Positions 7,004-14,409 of a stretch of DNA of 16,740 nucleotides are shown here, one piece after another. Positions within the stretch are counted from its first letter, which is position 1. The number at the start of each line of letters is the position of its first letter. This DNA is from an uncultured Steroidobacter sp. (GTDB lineage Bacteria > Pseudomonadota > Gammaproteobacteria > Steroidobacterales > Steroidobacteraceae): positions 1 through 16,740 of the forward strand of contig CAMLEO010000145.1 of NCBI GenBank assembly GCA_946478975.1. Direction: 5' to 3'. Under the pieces are notes generated by a model that worked only from the letters and a program-made list of their open reading frames with translations, did no database searches and was not told the DNA's origin. Made by a program: the position numbers and the translations under genes.

Positions 7004-7249
7004 TCATCGACCGGCGCTACGACGGCGCGGAGCACTCCGGTTCGCTCGCGAGACCCCCTGGCTCTCTTCGGTGGGCGTCCACGGTTTGCCGGTGCGCTCC
7101 TCGATGTAACGGCGAAGCAGCCGGCGCACGACCTGCGAGGGCGTCGCGTCCTCCTCTGCACACAGCCGCTCGAACAGCTCCTTTTTTCGAGGATCGATCA
7201 GGATGGTCAGTCGCGCGGTGCGTTCTTCGGTGGCCAACGGCAGTCTCAT
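7004..7249 (-). CDS. Ribbon-helix-helix (CopG-like) DNA-binding protein
   Basis: The small basic protein has 81 residues from the ATG at 7249. Residues 12-50 read ARLTILIDPRKKELFERLCA and then EEDATPSQVVRRLLRRYIEE. This is one beta strand and two helices, the ribbon-helix-helix fold of CopG/Arc-like repressors and antitoxins. The C-terminal 25 residues are basic and look disordered. The frame extends to a GTG at 7291, but the shared -10 element at 7275-7282 would then lie inside the gene, so 7249 (a leader of about 20 nt) fits better. No ribosome site is obvious at either. There is no toxin-like partner next to it, so it is more likely a stand-alone repressor, possibly of itself and of the divergent synthase operon. 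It converges with the diguanylate cyclase gene. Confidence 0.65.
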   Translation of the reverse strand: MRLPLATEERTARLTILIDPRKKELFERLCAEEDATPSQVVRRLLRRYIEERTGKPWTPTEESQGVSRANRSAPRRRSAGR

Positions 7250-7252
7250 CAA

Positions 7253-7295
7253 GTGACAATTCGATGTGCGTGACATTATAATAAGATGCACATCG
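7253..7295. promoter_or_regulatory. Bidirectional promoter with flanking inverted repeat
   Basis: On the plus strand GTGACA (7253-7258), an 18-bp spacer and a perfect TATAAT (7277-7282) form a good sigma70 promoter for the synthase operon starting at 7367. ATTATAAT at 7275-7282 is self-complementary, so the minus strand also has TATAAT, placed about 26 bases before the RHH start at 7249. The minus -35 is weak (GATTGC, 17 bp away). An exact 8-bp inverted repeat, CGATGTGC (7262-7269) and GCACATCG (7288-7295), brackets the shared -10, as expected for an operator. GTGACA also recurs at 7270-7275. Confidence 0.6.
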
Positions 7296-7366
7296 TAGCA
7301 ATCGGCATCTCGCCTGGGCGCATTTCACAATCGCGCGAGCGCCCTTCGTTCTAAGCCAACCGCTTC

Positions 7367-8221
7367 ATGACCAAGAAAACTGTGTCGTTCCTGCAGTTCG
7401 ACAGCCCGTGGTTCTTCGATCCGGGCACGATTCGCTTGCCGTCGCCGCCGGCGGGCATGAGCTGCGAAGAAGTCGCCCAGCGCCTGAAGTACGGCAAGCT
7501 GGTGCAACCGTACATCCTGGAGACCGCCGAGGAACGGCGTCTGCATTTCTCACATGAGTCCGTACAGAGCGTCATGCGCCTGGACGAGCCGGACACGCTG
7601 GTTTCCGCTTATACGCGCAAGATGATGGCGTTCCTGCTGTTCAACCCCAATCCCAAGAAGATCGTCATGGTGGGGCTGGGCGGCGGCTGTCTCGCCAAGT
7701 TCTGCTATCGAAACCTGCCCAAGACTCGGATATCGGTCGTCGAGATCGACGACCGGGTGATCGCGCTGCGCGACGAATTTCATATTCCTGCCGACGACGA
7801 GCGCTTTCGGATCGTCTGCGACGACGGCGCGCGCTACATATCGCATTCGTCACAACCCATCGACATCGTCGTGGTCGATGCGTTCGATCCTGTCGGGCTC
7901 GCACCAACGCTCGCCGATACCGACTTCTACGAGCAAGCGGCCCGACGACTGTCCTCGAACGGCATGTTGGTGATGAACTTCTCCGGCGAGACCGAGCGCT
8001 ACGGCCCGCACATAGAACGAATTCGCGCGGCGATCGACGGCAGCGCGCTGCTGGTGCCGGTGGTATCGGAAGACAATCTGCTGCTGTTTGCTTTCAAGAA
8101 GCGCATCCCCTTACCCACGACCGCCAAATACGAATCGCGTGCTCAACGTTTGCAGTCCCGTCTCGCGCTCGAGTTCCCGCGGTACTTGCGCCGGATCTGC
8201 CAGGGACACGTGCTGGCTTGA
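7367..8221 (+). CDS. Spermidine synthase-like (SpeE-fold) protein
   Basis: The 284-residue protein has the polyamine-synthase/methyltransferase Rossmann fold. Visible are the nucleotide-binding motif [15 protein letters not shown] (98-112), acidic VVEIDD (124-129, which binds the ribose of the cofactor), DDGARYI (152-158), and [13 protein letters not shown] (168-180), the position of the catalytic Asp region of spermidine synthases (usually D-S-x-D-P-x-G). No membrane segments are seen. Many bacterial members of this branch are of unknown substrate and may be methyltransferases or aminopropyltransferases, so I do not assign speE. It is transcribed from the promoter at 7253-7282 with a leader of about 75 nt, and is probably co-transcribed with the zinc-ribbon gene 28 bases downstream. 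No speD or other polyamine gene is next to it. Confidence 0.75.
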   Translation: MTKKTVSFLQFDSPWFFDPGTIRLPSPPAGMSCEEVAQRLKYGKLVQPYILETAEERRLHFSHESVQSVMRLDEPDTLVSAYTRKMMAFLLFNPNPKKIVMVGLGGGCLAKFCYRNLPKTRISVVEIDDRVIALRDEFHIPADDERFRIVCDDGARYISHSSQPIDIVVVDAFDPVGLAPTLADTDFYEQAARRLSSNGMLVMNFSGETERYGPHIERIRAAIDGSALLVPVVSEDNLLLFAFKKRIPLPTTAKYESRAQRLQSRLALEFPRYLRRICQGHVLA

Positions 8222-8249
8222 GCACATCGAAATCACACAGGTACCAGCC

Positions 8250-8591
8250 ATGAACGAACTTCCCCCCTGTCCCCAATGCACTTCGAAGCTCACCTACGAA
8301 GACGCAGACCTTTATATCTGCCCCGAGTGTGCATACGAATGGTCGAAGAACGCAGCAGCCCCAGCCGCCGAACCGGAACGCGTGATCCGCGATGCCGTCG
8401 GCAATGAACTGCACGACGGCGACTCCGTGACCGTGATCAAAGACCTGAAAGTGAAAGGATCGTCGCTGGTCGTCAAGATGGGCACGAAAGTGAAGAACAT
8501 CCGGCTCATCGACGGCGATCACGACATCGACTGCAAGATCGACGGCATCGGCGCAATGCAGCTGAAATCTCAGTTCGTGAAGAAGGCATAG
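8250..8591 (+). CDS. yjdM: YjdM/PhnA-family zinc-ribbon protein
   Basis: The 113-residue protein has an N-terminal zinc ribbon (C7-x2-C10 ... C24-x2-C27, in [10 protein letters not shown] and [10 protein letters not shown]), a short Ala/Pro linker, and the C-terminal PhnA beta domain: VRDA-type start, [33 protein letters not shown], and an end at LKSQFVKKA. Length and both domains match the family (about 111 residues). The family is often labelled 'alkylphosphonate utilization protein', a name from its place next to the E. coli phn genes; it does not belong to the C-P lyase pathway and its role is unproven. No phosphonate genes are present. It begins 28 bases after the synthase-like gene and likely shares its transcript. 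The frame is open to 8088, but upstream residues overlap the previous gene and are not family-like. Confidence 0.88.
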   Translation: MNELPPCPQCTSKLTYEDADLYICPECAYEWSKNAAAPAAEPERVIRDAVGNELHDGDSVTVIKDLKVKGSSLVVKMGTKVKNIRLIDGDHDIDCKIDGIGAMQLKSQFVKKA

Positions 8592-8793
8592 ACGCAGGGC
8601 ATGATCTAAACCCCTTCGTTGCCGATGGCTGAATGGTCGTCGAATGCCTCTCGACTCCGTTCAGGAAAATCGCGGCTGCTGTGCCAGCGATGTTCAAAGT
8701 TTTGTGAAATGCGTTTCGTGGCGCGCTGGCTGGATGACGTAATTTGTGCGTCGATGTCATAACGCGGCGAACTGCCGTTCAAGGATGTTCACG

Positions 8794-9699
8794 ATGAAGT
8801 CTCAGCGCCTGAGTGTATGCCTGGCCGGTTGCGTGATCGCGATTGCGCTGTCGGGTTGCGGCCGCGAGGACGCTGCTCATTCATCACCAGGCGCAACCGA
8901 ACAGTCTGTCGCAGACAAGGCGACGGAGCTGAAAGCACGCGAGGAGCAGCTCGCACAACGCGAGGCCGAGATCAAGGCAAAGGAAGCGGAGCAGGAACAG
9001 CTCCGCCGCGCCGAGGCCGAAGCCGCCGAACGTGAGGCGGCAAAAGCGGCGAGCGCCAAAAGAGCCGCTGAAGAAGCCGCCGCAAAACGAGCAGCGGCCA
9101 AGAAGGCCGCCGCCGAAGCACGTGCGGCCGCTGCAGTTCCCGCTCCTCATGGCACAGCTCCGTCTCAGGCTGCTGCACCTGTACCAACACCGGTTGAAGT
9201 TCGCGCCGGTACGCAGCTCGTCGTAGCGCTTGCGACGGATGTTTCTACCAAGACCGCCAAGGTGGGAGACAGATTCGAAGCGCGCCTCACGGCGCCGCTA
9301 CTGAGCGGCGATCGGCTCGTCGCCCCCCAGGGCGCGCGAGTCACCGGGACGATCACCGAAGTTGTTTCGGGCAGTAGCCAGATCGGCGCGGTGCCGACAC
9401 TCGGTCTGCTCTTCGATCAGCTCGAACTGCTCGATGACCGGCACGTGGCGATCCGCGCCCAGCTGCAGCAAGTCGGCGACAGCGAGAAAGCCAGTGACGC
9501 CGCAAAGATCGTCGGCGGCGCCGCTGCCGGTGCGGTGATCGGCCACCAGATCAAACACGGCAACAAAGGCAAAGTGATCGGCGGCATTCTCGGCGGCGCG
9601 GCCGGCGCGCTGGTGGCGAAGAATACGGGCTCGGAGGTCGAGCTTCAGGCGGGTTCGCAACTTTCGGTGGTACTCGAGCAAGGGTTCGTCGCCCCCTGA
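8794..9699 (+). CDS. Lipoprotein with coiled coil and glycine zipper
   Basis: From the ATG at 8794 (AAGGA eight bases upstream) the protein has 301 residues. A lipoprotein signal ends in the lipobox LSGC with C22. Residues about 38-112 are a highly charged Ala/Glu/Lys/Arg coiled coil, as in TolA-like stalks, and 113-135 a Pro/Ala linker. A beta domain, 137-230, begins VRAGTQLVVALATDVSTKTAKVGDRFEARL, as in envelope proteins that set 'GTQL..L...ls.kta.vGd.f'. A glycine-zipper segment, 245-285 (KIVGGAAAGAVIGHQI, GKVIGGILGGAAGALV), can insert into or pack against a membrane, and a final strand closes the beta domain. It is probably anchored in the outer membrane and spans part of the periplasm. 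The upstream 200 bases (8592-8793) hold no other gene and no promoter I can support. The precise role is unknown. Confidence 0.75.
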   Translation: MKSQRLSVCLAGCVIAIALSGCGREDAAHSSPGATEQSVADKATELKAREEQLAQREAEIKAKEAEQEQLRRAEAEAAEREAAKAASAKRAAEEAAAKRAAAKKAAAEARAAAAVPAPHGTAPSQAAAPVPTPVEVRAGTQLVVALATDVSTKTAKVGDRFEARLTAPLLSGDRLVAPQGARVTGTITEVVSGSSQIGAVPTLGLLFDQLELLDDRHVAIRAQLQQVGDSEKASDAAKIVGGAAAGAVIGHQIKHGNKGKVIGGILGGAAGALVAKNTGSEVELQAGSQLSVVLEQGFVAP

Positions 9700-9737
9700 C
9701 GCCGAAGCCATCGTGCCCTGGCCAGAAAGGCAACGGA

Positions 9738-9752
9738 GACACTGGCAGTGTC
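9738..9752. terminator. Short hairpin between convergent genes
   Basis: GACACT (9738-9743) and AGTGTC (9747-9752) pair perfectly around a 3-base loop. They lie in the 54-bp gap between the convergent lipoprotein and DUF535 genes and end right at the DUF535 stop. There is no T tract, so this is a weak, possibly bidirectional terminator. Confidence 0.35.
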
Positions 9753-9753
9753 G

Positions 9754-10848
9754 TCATGGAGAATACGCGCTCCGTCTCGGAGCAACTGCCTCTGGTGTGA
9801 CGAGCCGGTGTCGCAGCGGCATTTCTGAATGCGCATCACGATCATCGCCAACTCGGGCAGCTTGCGCTGGCGGCGCACCTGTTGCATCGAGAAGCCAGCC
9901 ACTGACTACGGTTGCGTGCAGGTAGTCGAAAACCAGGCGCTCGAAACGATCGAGGAAGTCGTAGCGCTTTTTATACATGCCGCGCTTGCGAGCGGGGATG
10001 TCGCTGTGATCCTTGCGAGGCGTTGCGGACGACAGGGCGAGGAACGGGCTGTTCGCGATCGGCTGCGCGCCCTGCTCTTTCCATAGCGCATCCAGATCGG
10101 TTTCCGCCGCGACTCTCCGACTGATCGCCAGATCCTTCGGCAGCGCGTGGATACGTGTTACGCCCACGGCCCGGGCATAGCAACGAAGCGCGATCAGTAC
10201 CATGTTCTGCGGACGCAGTCCCCAGAACTTTTTGGTGAACTCGCGATTGGCATCCAGCGAGCCCGCTGCTCCCTGCAAGGTGCCGATGCAAAGCGTCGGC
10301 ATGCCCTGGTCGTAACTGAACCAGAAAACGACTTTGTACAGCCGTATGTCATCGACGACCAACACGAGTTGCAGCAGCCCCTCGCGCGTATTGGTCTTCG
10401 CGTGTTCGATCCGCAGACACAGATCGGAGTCGAGCTCTCGACATAGAAATGGCGTCAGAGCACTGGCGTACATCGACTCGATGACGCCTTCGCGATGAGT
10501 TCGTTCGAGCAGCCGGAAATGCGACTGGAGAAAGTGCAAGCGACTCGTCCGCGTACTGCCTCTATGAAACGACTCGCGCAGTTGTTGCACGTAGATCGTC
10601 GAGCGGAACGCCGGCATTGCCATCACGCGCCGGCGGGCGGACGAGGCGGCGAAGAACAGATCGATATTCTGCCGCAGATAGGATCGATGGTAGAGGAAGC
10701 GTACCGTTCGCTTCAGCACCTTGGCGAAATGCCTGAACCCGCGCTTGGCGATGCTTTCCCGGGAAAGCCGATAGCAATCGCTGAGACTCAGTGCACCAAG
10801 CTGTACAACAGGCGTAGCAACGCCCACCGCATGCAAATCCGTTGACAT
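9754..10848 (-). CDS. DUF535 family protein (VirK/YbjX-like)
   Basis: The product has 364 residues from the ATG at 10848, which has GGGAAG at correct spacing; a longer frame to 11055 is rejected because it would run across the whole upstream region. Family features are an early HF/FHRG region (STIYVQQLRESFHRGSTRTSR near 90-110), HFRLLERTHREGVI, a core with LVLVVDDIRLYKVVFWFSYD, then CIGTLQGAAGS and the C-terminal KKRYDFLDRFERLVFDYL. Known relatives are VirK of Shigella and YbjX of E. coli/Salmonella, linked to envelope integrity, virulence-factor placement and peptide resistance; the molecular activity is unknown. The protein is basic and has no signal peptide. It is divergent from the MASE1 sensor kinase, sharing a 198-bp region that contains the palindrome at 10900-10911. 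Confidence 0.8.
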   Translation of the reverse strand: MSTDLHAVGVATPVVQLGALSLSDCYRLSRESIAKRGFRHFAKVLKRTVRFLYHRSYLRQNIDLFFAASSARRRVMAMPAFRSTIYVQQLRESFHRGSTRTSRLHFLQSHFRLLERTHREGVIESMYASALTPFLCRELDSDLCLRIEHAKTNTREGLLQLVLVVDDIRLYKVVFWFSYDQGMPTLCIGTLQGAAGSLDANREFTKKFWGLRPQNMVLIALRCYARAVGVTRIHALPKDLAISRRVAAETDLDALWKEQGAQPIANSPFLALSSATPRKDHSDIPARKRGMYKKRYDFLDRFERLVFDYLHATVVSGWLLDATGAPPAQAARVGDDRDAHSEMPLRHRLVTPEAVAPRRSAYSP

Positions 10849-10899
10849 GTGACTTCCCGGAGCTGCTGGCGGCGTTTTGAAAGGTTTTGCAGCCAGCCG

Positions 10900-10911
10900 A
10901 AAAACGTTTTT
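10900..10911. promoter_or_regulatory. AT-rich palindrome in divergent regulatory region
   Basis: AAAAACGTTTTT is a perfect 12-bp palindrome in the 198-bp gap between the divergent DUF535 and sensor-kinase genes, about 52 bp from the former start and 135 bp from the latter. In GC-rich surroundings it stands out and could be an operator or an UP-like element. No matching -35/-10 pair could be assigned with confidence. Confidence 0.3.
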
Positions 10912-11046
10912 GTTTCTAATGAATGTCGTCAGGCGGACGTGATTGTCGGCAGCCCGAATGCGGCGTACCAGCTGGGGCTGGCCCGTAAGGGCGTGGCGCG
11001 TGCGTGACAAGCAGCCCACGGCTGCACTAGGCTTCGCGCTGCCACC

Positions 11047-12987
11047 ATGAATCATTCCGCCGTCTCGCCATCGCCAAGCGCGCCCAGCAGAAACAACAGC
11101 GCTTTGGTCGGCGGATATTTGATCGCTTATGTTCTATTGGACTGGCTGAGCCACTCGCGAGGCGCGACGCCTTGGAATCCGCAAGCCGGCTTGACCCTGG
11201 CGCTGTTGCTGTCGACCGGCCCACGTCGAGCAATCTGGACAGCTGTAGCCGCGTTTGCGGCCGAAGTCATTGTTCGCGGCCCGCCCGCCGCGTGGCTGCC
11301 GTTGCTTGCGATCGCTGCAATCATCGGCGGTGGTTATATGCTGGCCACCCTGCTGCTGCGGGCTCGCGGCGTACAGGGCCCGATCGAATCGCCCGAGCAC
11401 GTGATTTTCCTGGCATGTATCGTCGCGCCGATCACGCTCGTTGTGTCCATGTTGTATGTAATCGTGTCACCCGATGCCAGCCAGCACTCCGCGGGCAGCG
11501 TATTGCGTTACTGGGCCGGAGATCTGAACGGCGTATTGACGCTGACACCACTGCTGCTGGCTGCGAGGAGCTGGCGCGTCGGCCTGCAACGCATCCGCCA
11601 GCGTCTGTGGGAAGTCGGTGCTCAGTTCGTCTCGATACTCGCCGCGCTCTGGATCCGACTGGGCCAACACTCGATCAATGACCTCGTGTACATGTACCCC
11701 TGGTTCGTACCGGTGCTGTGGATCGCTTTTCGCTGGGGCGTCGTCGGGACGGCACTGTGCACGCTGACGCTGCAGATCGGTCTGATCGTTGCCGCCGACA
11801 ATAACGCCGGCAGCTCGCTGCTCACGAACCTGCAGTTTCTCGCCGTGCCTCTGGGCACCACGGGATTGCTGTTGGGATCGATCGTGAGCTCGCGTACGGC
11901 GGCACTTCGTCGAGTGGCCGCGCGTGAGGCCGAGCAGCGAGCCATTCTGGCCACGGCGCCTGACGCCGTGATCGCGATGGACGCGGAGAATCGAATCGTA
12001 TCGGCCAATCCTGTGGCTGCGCAGTTGTTCGGCCAGCCGGCGTCCGACCTGATCGGCCAGCCTCTGCGGGAGCGACTGCCGTCGCTGCGCCTCGATACCG
12101 ACGCCGGAAGAGCGAGCCTGGAAGGCAGGCGCGCCGACGGTTCGAAGGTTCCGCTGGATATTGCGTGGGCCAGGCTGGAGGCGCCCGCAACCGAAGGTAC
12201 GCTGCTGATCATTCGCGATGTGAGCGAGCGTGTCGCAAGCGAGGCCAAGCTTCGGGATCGAGACAACGCGCTCGCGCGAGCGATGCGATTCGCCGTGGTT
12301 GGCGAGTTTGCATCCGCTCTCACGCATGAGCTGAAGCAGCCCATCACCGCGTTGGTGTCGTACCTGCAGGCATCTCTGATACTTGCCGAGTCGCAGGACG
12401 CGCCGGATGCTCGACTGCCGGCCACGCTGGCCAAGGCGACGAATGAAGCCGTGCGGATGTCGCAAGTGTTGCGGAGATTGCGTGACTTCTATCATGGCGG
12501 CACTTCGCAGCTCGAAATGCTCCAGCCCGAGCCTGCGATTGCGGGCATCATAAAAAACCACGACGATCGGATTCAGCAAGCCGGCGTTCGCCTGCACAGC
12601 TCGTATGCAGCGGATCTGCCGTCCGTCCGAGTCGATCCGATCCAATTCGAAATGATCCTGCACAACCTGATGAGCAATGCGCTGGACGCGGTCCTGGAAT
12701 GTACGGAGAACCCGCGGAGGATCGAGCTGAGTGCGTGGAAATGCGGCGCCGACCTGTTCATTGCGCTGGAGGACTCGGGACCGGGCGTGGCCGCGGAAGT
12801 GAGCACAAATCTGTTCGATCCTTTCGTCACCACCAAGCCCGACGGCATGGGCCTGGGTTTGACGATCAGCCGAACGCTGTTACGCAGCCATGGTGGCGAC
12901 CTGTGGGCGGAACCAGGTTCGCTCTCGGGTGCGCGCTTCGTCATACGGCTGCCTGTCGCTGCTGCCTCACCGTCGCTCGCGCCATGA
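11047..12987 (+). CDS. MASE1-PAS sensor histidine kinase
   Basis: The membrane-bound histidine kinase has 646 residues. A MASE1-type multi-span sensor region covers about 18-285, with TPWNPQAGLTLALLL (41-55) and RYWAGDLNGVLTLTPLLLA (154-172) as family landmarks. A PAS domain covers about 295-400 (ILATAPDAVIAMDAENRIVSANPVAAQLFG, ending IIRDVSER). The dimerisation/phospho-acceptor domain holds H427 in ALTHELKQPITAL, and the ATPase domain has its N box HNLMSNALDA (539-546), DSGPG (576-580) and GMGLGL (600-605). The kinase core resembles the FixL/HPK4 group, which pairs with FixJ-like regulators, and the next gene encodes one. No haem-binding PAS histidine pattern could be confirmed, so oxygen sensing is not claimed. 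The ATGA overlap couples its translation to the response regulator. The ligand is unknown. Confidence 0.9.
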   Translation: MNHSAVSPSPSAPSRNNSALVGGYLIAYVLLDWLSHSRGATPWNPQAGLTLALLLSTGPRRAIWTAVAAFAAEVIVRGPPAAWLPLLAIAAIIGGGYMLATLLLRARGVQGPIESPEHVIFLACIVAPITLVVSMLYVIVSPDASQHSAGSVLRYWAGDLNGVLTLTPLLLAARSWRVGLQRIRQRLWEVGAQFVSILAALWIRLGQHSINDLVYMYPWFVPVLWIAFRWGVVGTALCTLTLQIGLIVAADNNAGSSLLTNLQFLAVPLGTTGLLLGSIVSSRTAALRRVAAREAEQRAILATAPDAVIAMDAENRIVSANPVAAQLFGQPASDLIGQPLRERLPSLRLDTDAGRASLEGRRADGSKVPLDIAWARLEAPATEGTLLIIRDVSERVASEAKLRDRDNALARAMRFAVVGEFASALTHELKQPITALVSYLQASLILAESQDAPDARLPATLAKATNEAVRMSQVLRRLRDFYHGGTSQLEMLQPEPAIAGIIKNHDDRIQQAGVRLHSSYAADLPSVRVDPIQFEMILHNLMSNALDAVLECTENPRRIELSAWKCGADLFIALEDSGPGVAAEVSTNLFDPFVTTKPDGMGLGLTISRTLLRSHGGDLWAEPGSLSGARFVIRLPVAAASPSLAP

Positions 12988-13616
12988 ACGATGCAACCAT
13001 TTTCGTGGTCGACGACGATGCATCGGTGCGCGATTCGCTCGGCCTGTTGCTGTCGCTGAAGGGATTTCGCACCTCGCTGTTTGCCAGCGCCGAGCATTTT
13101 CTGGCGACGTATCGACCCGAGTGGCGCGGATGTTTGCTCACCGATCTACGCCTCCGCGGTATGTCGGGCCTGCAGCTGCAAGCCGAACTGAAACGGCGAA
13201 ACATCGAAGTGCCGGTGGTGATGGTCACCGCTTACGGTGATGTCGCCACCACTCGCCTCGCCTTGCAATCCGGAGCGATGGATTTTCTGGAGAAGCCGCT
13301 CGACGACGCCGTGCTCATCGACGTCCTGTGCAACGCCGTTCGAGTCGACCAGCAACGGCACGACGCGTTCAGCACCCAAGCGGCGAACTCCGCTCGACTG
13401 GACCGCCTCACGCCGCGTGAGCGCCAGGTGTTCGATTGCCTTGCGGATGGGCTGCAGAACCGGGACATTGCGCTCCGACTCTCCATCAGCCCTCGGACCG
13501 TGGAGGTCTACAAGGCGCGAGTCATGGAGAAGCTGCAGTGTCGCAATCTGGCCAATGCGGTAAAGCTGAGCATCGCTGTCGCGGCCGGCCGGCAAACGTC
13601 ACTCGATGGTGACTGA
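12984..13616 (+). CDS. FixJ/NarL-type response regulator
   Basis: The 210-residue regulator starts at the ATG at 12984, which overlaps the kinase stop by four bases (ATGA), the usual two-component coupling. The receiver domain covers 5-120, with acidic residues at 10-12 (VVDDD), D54 as phospho-acceptor (LLTDLRLRGMSG), T82 and K104 (FLEKPLDD). A LuxR-type helix-turn-helix covers about 139-205: LTPRERQVFDCLADGLQNRDIALRLSISPRTVEVYKARVMEKLQ. This domain order and the VMVTAYGDV/FLEKP signatures are those of FixJ/TodT/StyR-type regulators. It is expected to activate or repress genes after phosphorylation by the kinase. Targets are not evident; candidates in the window are the downstream exported protein and the divergent DUF535 gene. 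Longer in-frame starts (12699) lie within the kinase gene and are rejected. Confidence 0.92.
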   Translation: MNDATIFVVDDDASVRDSLGLLLSLKGFRTSLFASAEHFLATYRPEWRGCLLTDLRLRGMSGLQLQAELKRRNIEVPVVMVTAYGDVATTRLALQSGAMDFLEKPLDDAVLIDVLCNAVRVDQQRHDAFSTQAANSARLDRLTPRERQVFDCLADGLQNRDIALRLSISPRTVEVYKARVMEKLQCRNLANAVKLSIAVAAGRQTSLDGD

Positions 13617-13715
13617 CCGGCTGCTGTTGGCTGTTGAAACTTCATCGATCATCACGTTGCTACGCTTGCTCATCACCGCACGATGCCATCAACCAGATTC
13701 TTGGGCAGTAAGAGC

Positions 13716-14243
13716 ATGCGTGTGAGGGCGCGAGCCTGGTCTGCCTTGGTGACGATCCTGATTGTCACATCGGGCGCTGTCGGCGCTCTCGCGGCATGCG
13801 CGGCGGCGCCTCACGTCGCTGGCCTGAATGGTTGGATCGAAACGCTGATGGATACGCAGGCGCGAATGAGTGCTTATTTTCTGCGCATGGCTTCGATGCG
13901 AGATGCGATCGAAGTGGGCGGGGCTACGGCACAGGCGTGCAATCCCGCCAACGCACAGGAGCAGTACGAGCACATCAGCAAGGATCTCACCCGCCTCGTC
14001 GCCGAGGCGCCCGATCTGCAACTCGACTCGCCCAGCATCGCCGCGCTCGGGCGCATCAAAAGCAACTGGGAATTGCTGGAGCAACAGCGGCGCTCACACT
14101 GGGCGGAGGCGTCCGGGGTAAAGGACCTTGCCGCGGTAGATCATTGCCTCCGGCCAAGCACCCTGGCTGAAGTACGGCTCGGACTGGACCAGGATTTCCT
14201 GACGGTTCTAAGGAACACGGTTCGCAAAATCGCAGGCCAGTAA
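13716..14243 (+). CDS. Small exported helical protein, unknown function
   Basis: I do not recognise this protein. From the ATG at 13716, with AAGAG just upstream, it has 175 residues; an in-frame ATG at 13683 adds 11. It starts with basic residues and a hydrophobic segment (ARAWSALVTILIVTSGAVGALAAC), either a signal peptide or a single membrane anchor. The remainder is strongly helical and amphipathic, for example WIETLMDTQARMSAYFLRMASMRDAIEV and IAALGRIKSNWELLEQQRR, with two lone cysteines near 81 and 151. This resembles a periplasmic helical-bundle ligand-binding domain of sensors, but no signalling domain follows. It lies 67-100 bases after the FixJ-like regulator on the same strand and may be co-transcribed or controlled by that system. 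Its coding status rests on the signal sequence and composition. Confidence 0.55.
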   Translation: MRVRARAWSALVTILIVTSGAVGALAACAAAPHVAGLNGWIETLMDTQARMSAYFLRMASMRDAIEVGGATAQACNPANAQEQYEHISKDLTRLVAEAPDLQLDSPSIAALGRIKSNWELLEQQRRSHWAEASGVKDLAAVDHCLRPSTLAEVRLGLDQDFLTVLRNTVRKIAGQ

Positions 14244-14409
14244 CTCGATCATTCGAGCATCCGCGCCATCGACGAGGTCTTGCCAAAGACTCAGCGGCGA
14301 TATCTGACTGTTTGACACCATTTCGTTCGGCTGGTCCGGATCGCAGGCAACATACGTCGGTTGCATTAGGGCAAGTAGCAGCGTGCACCTCCGAACCGTA
14401 GAATGTGTC

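Noticed and set aside
7004..7291. Toxin-antitoxin pair involving the RHH gene
   Set aside because: No toxin-like gene adjoins it; the neighbours are a diguanylate cyclase and a SpeE-like enzyme.
10849..11055. 69-residue N-terminal extension of the DUF535 protein
   Set aside because: It would cover the whole divergent promoter region and the kinase start; the ATG at 10848 has a good ribosome site.
11467..12663. Antisense 398-residue open frame inside the sensor kinase
   Set aside because: Low-complexity Arg/Gln-rich translation with no motifs, opposite a kinase with all catalytic boxes.
12699..12983. Long N-terminal extension of the response regulator
   Set aside because: It overlaps the kinase ATPase domain in another frame; the receiver domain begins at the ATG at 12984, which overlaps the kinase stop.
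14312..14340. TTGACA as a -35 for the PhyH-family gene
   Set aside because: No acceptable -10 lies 16-18 bp downstream.
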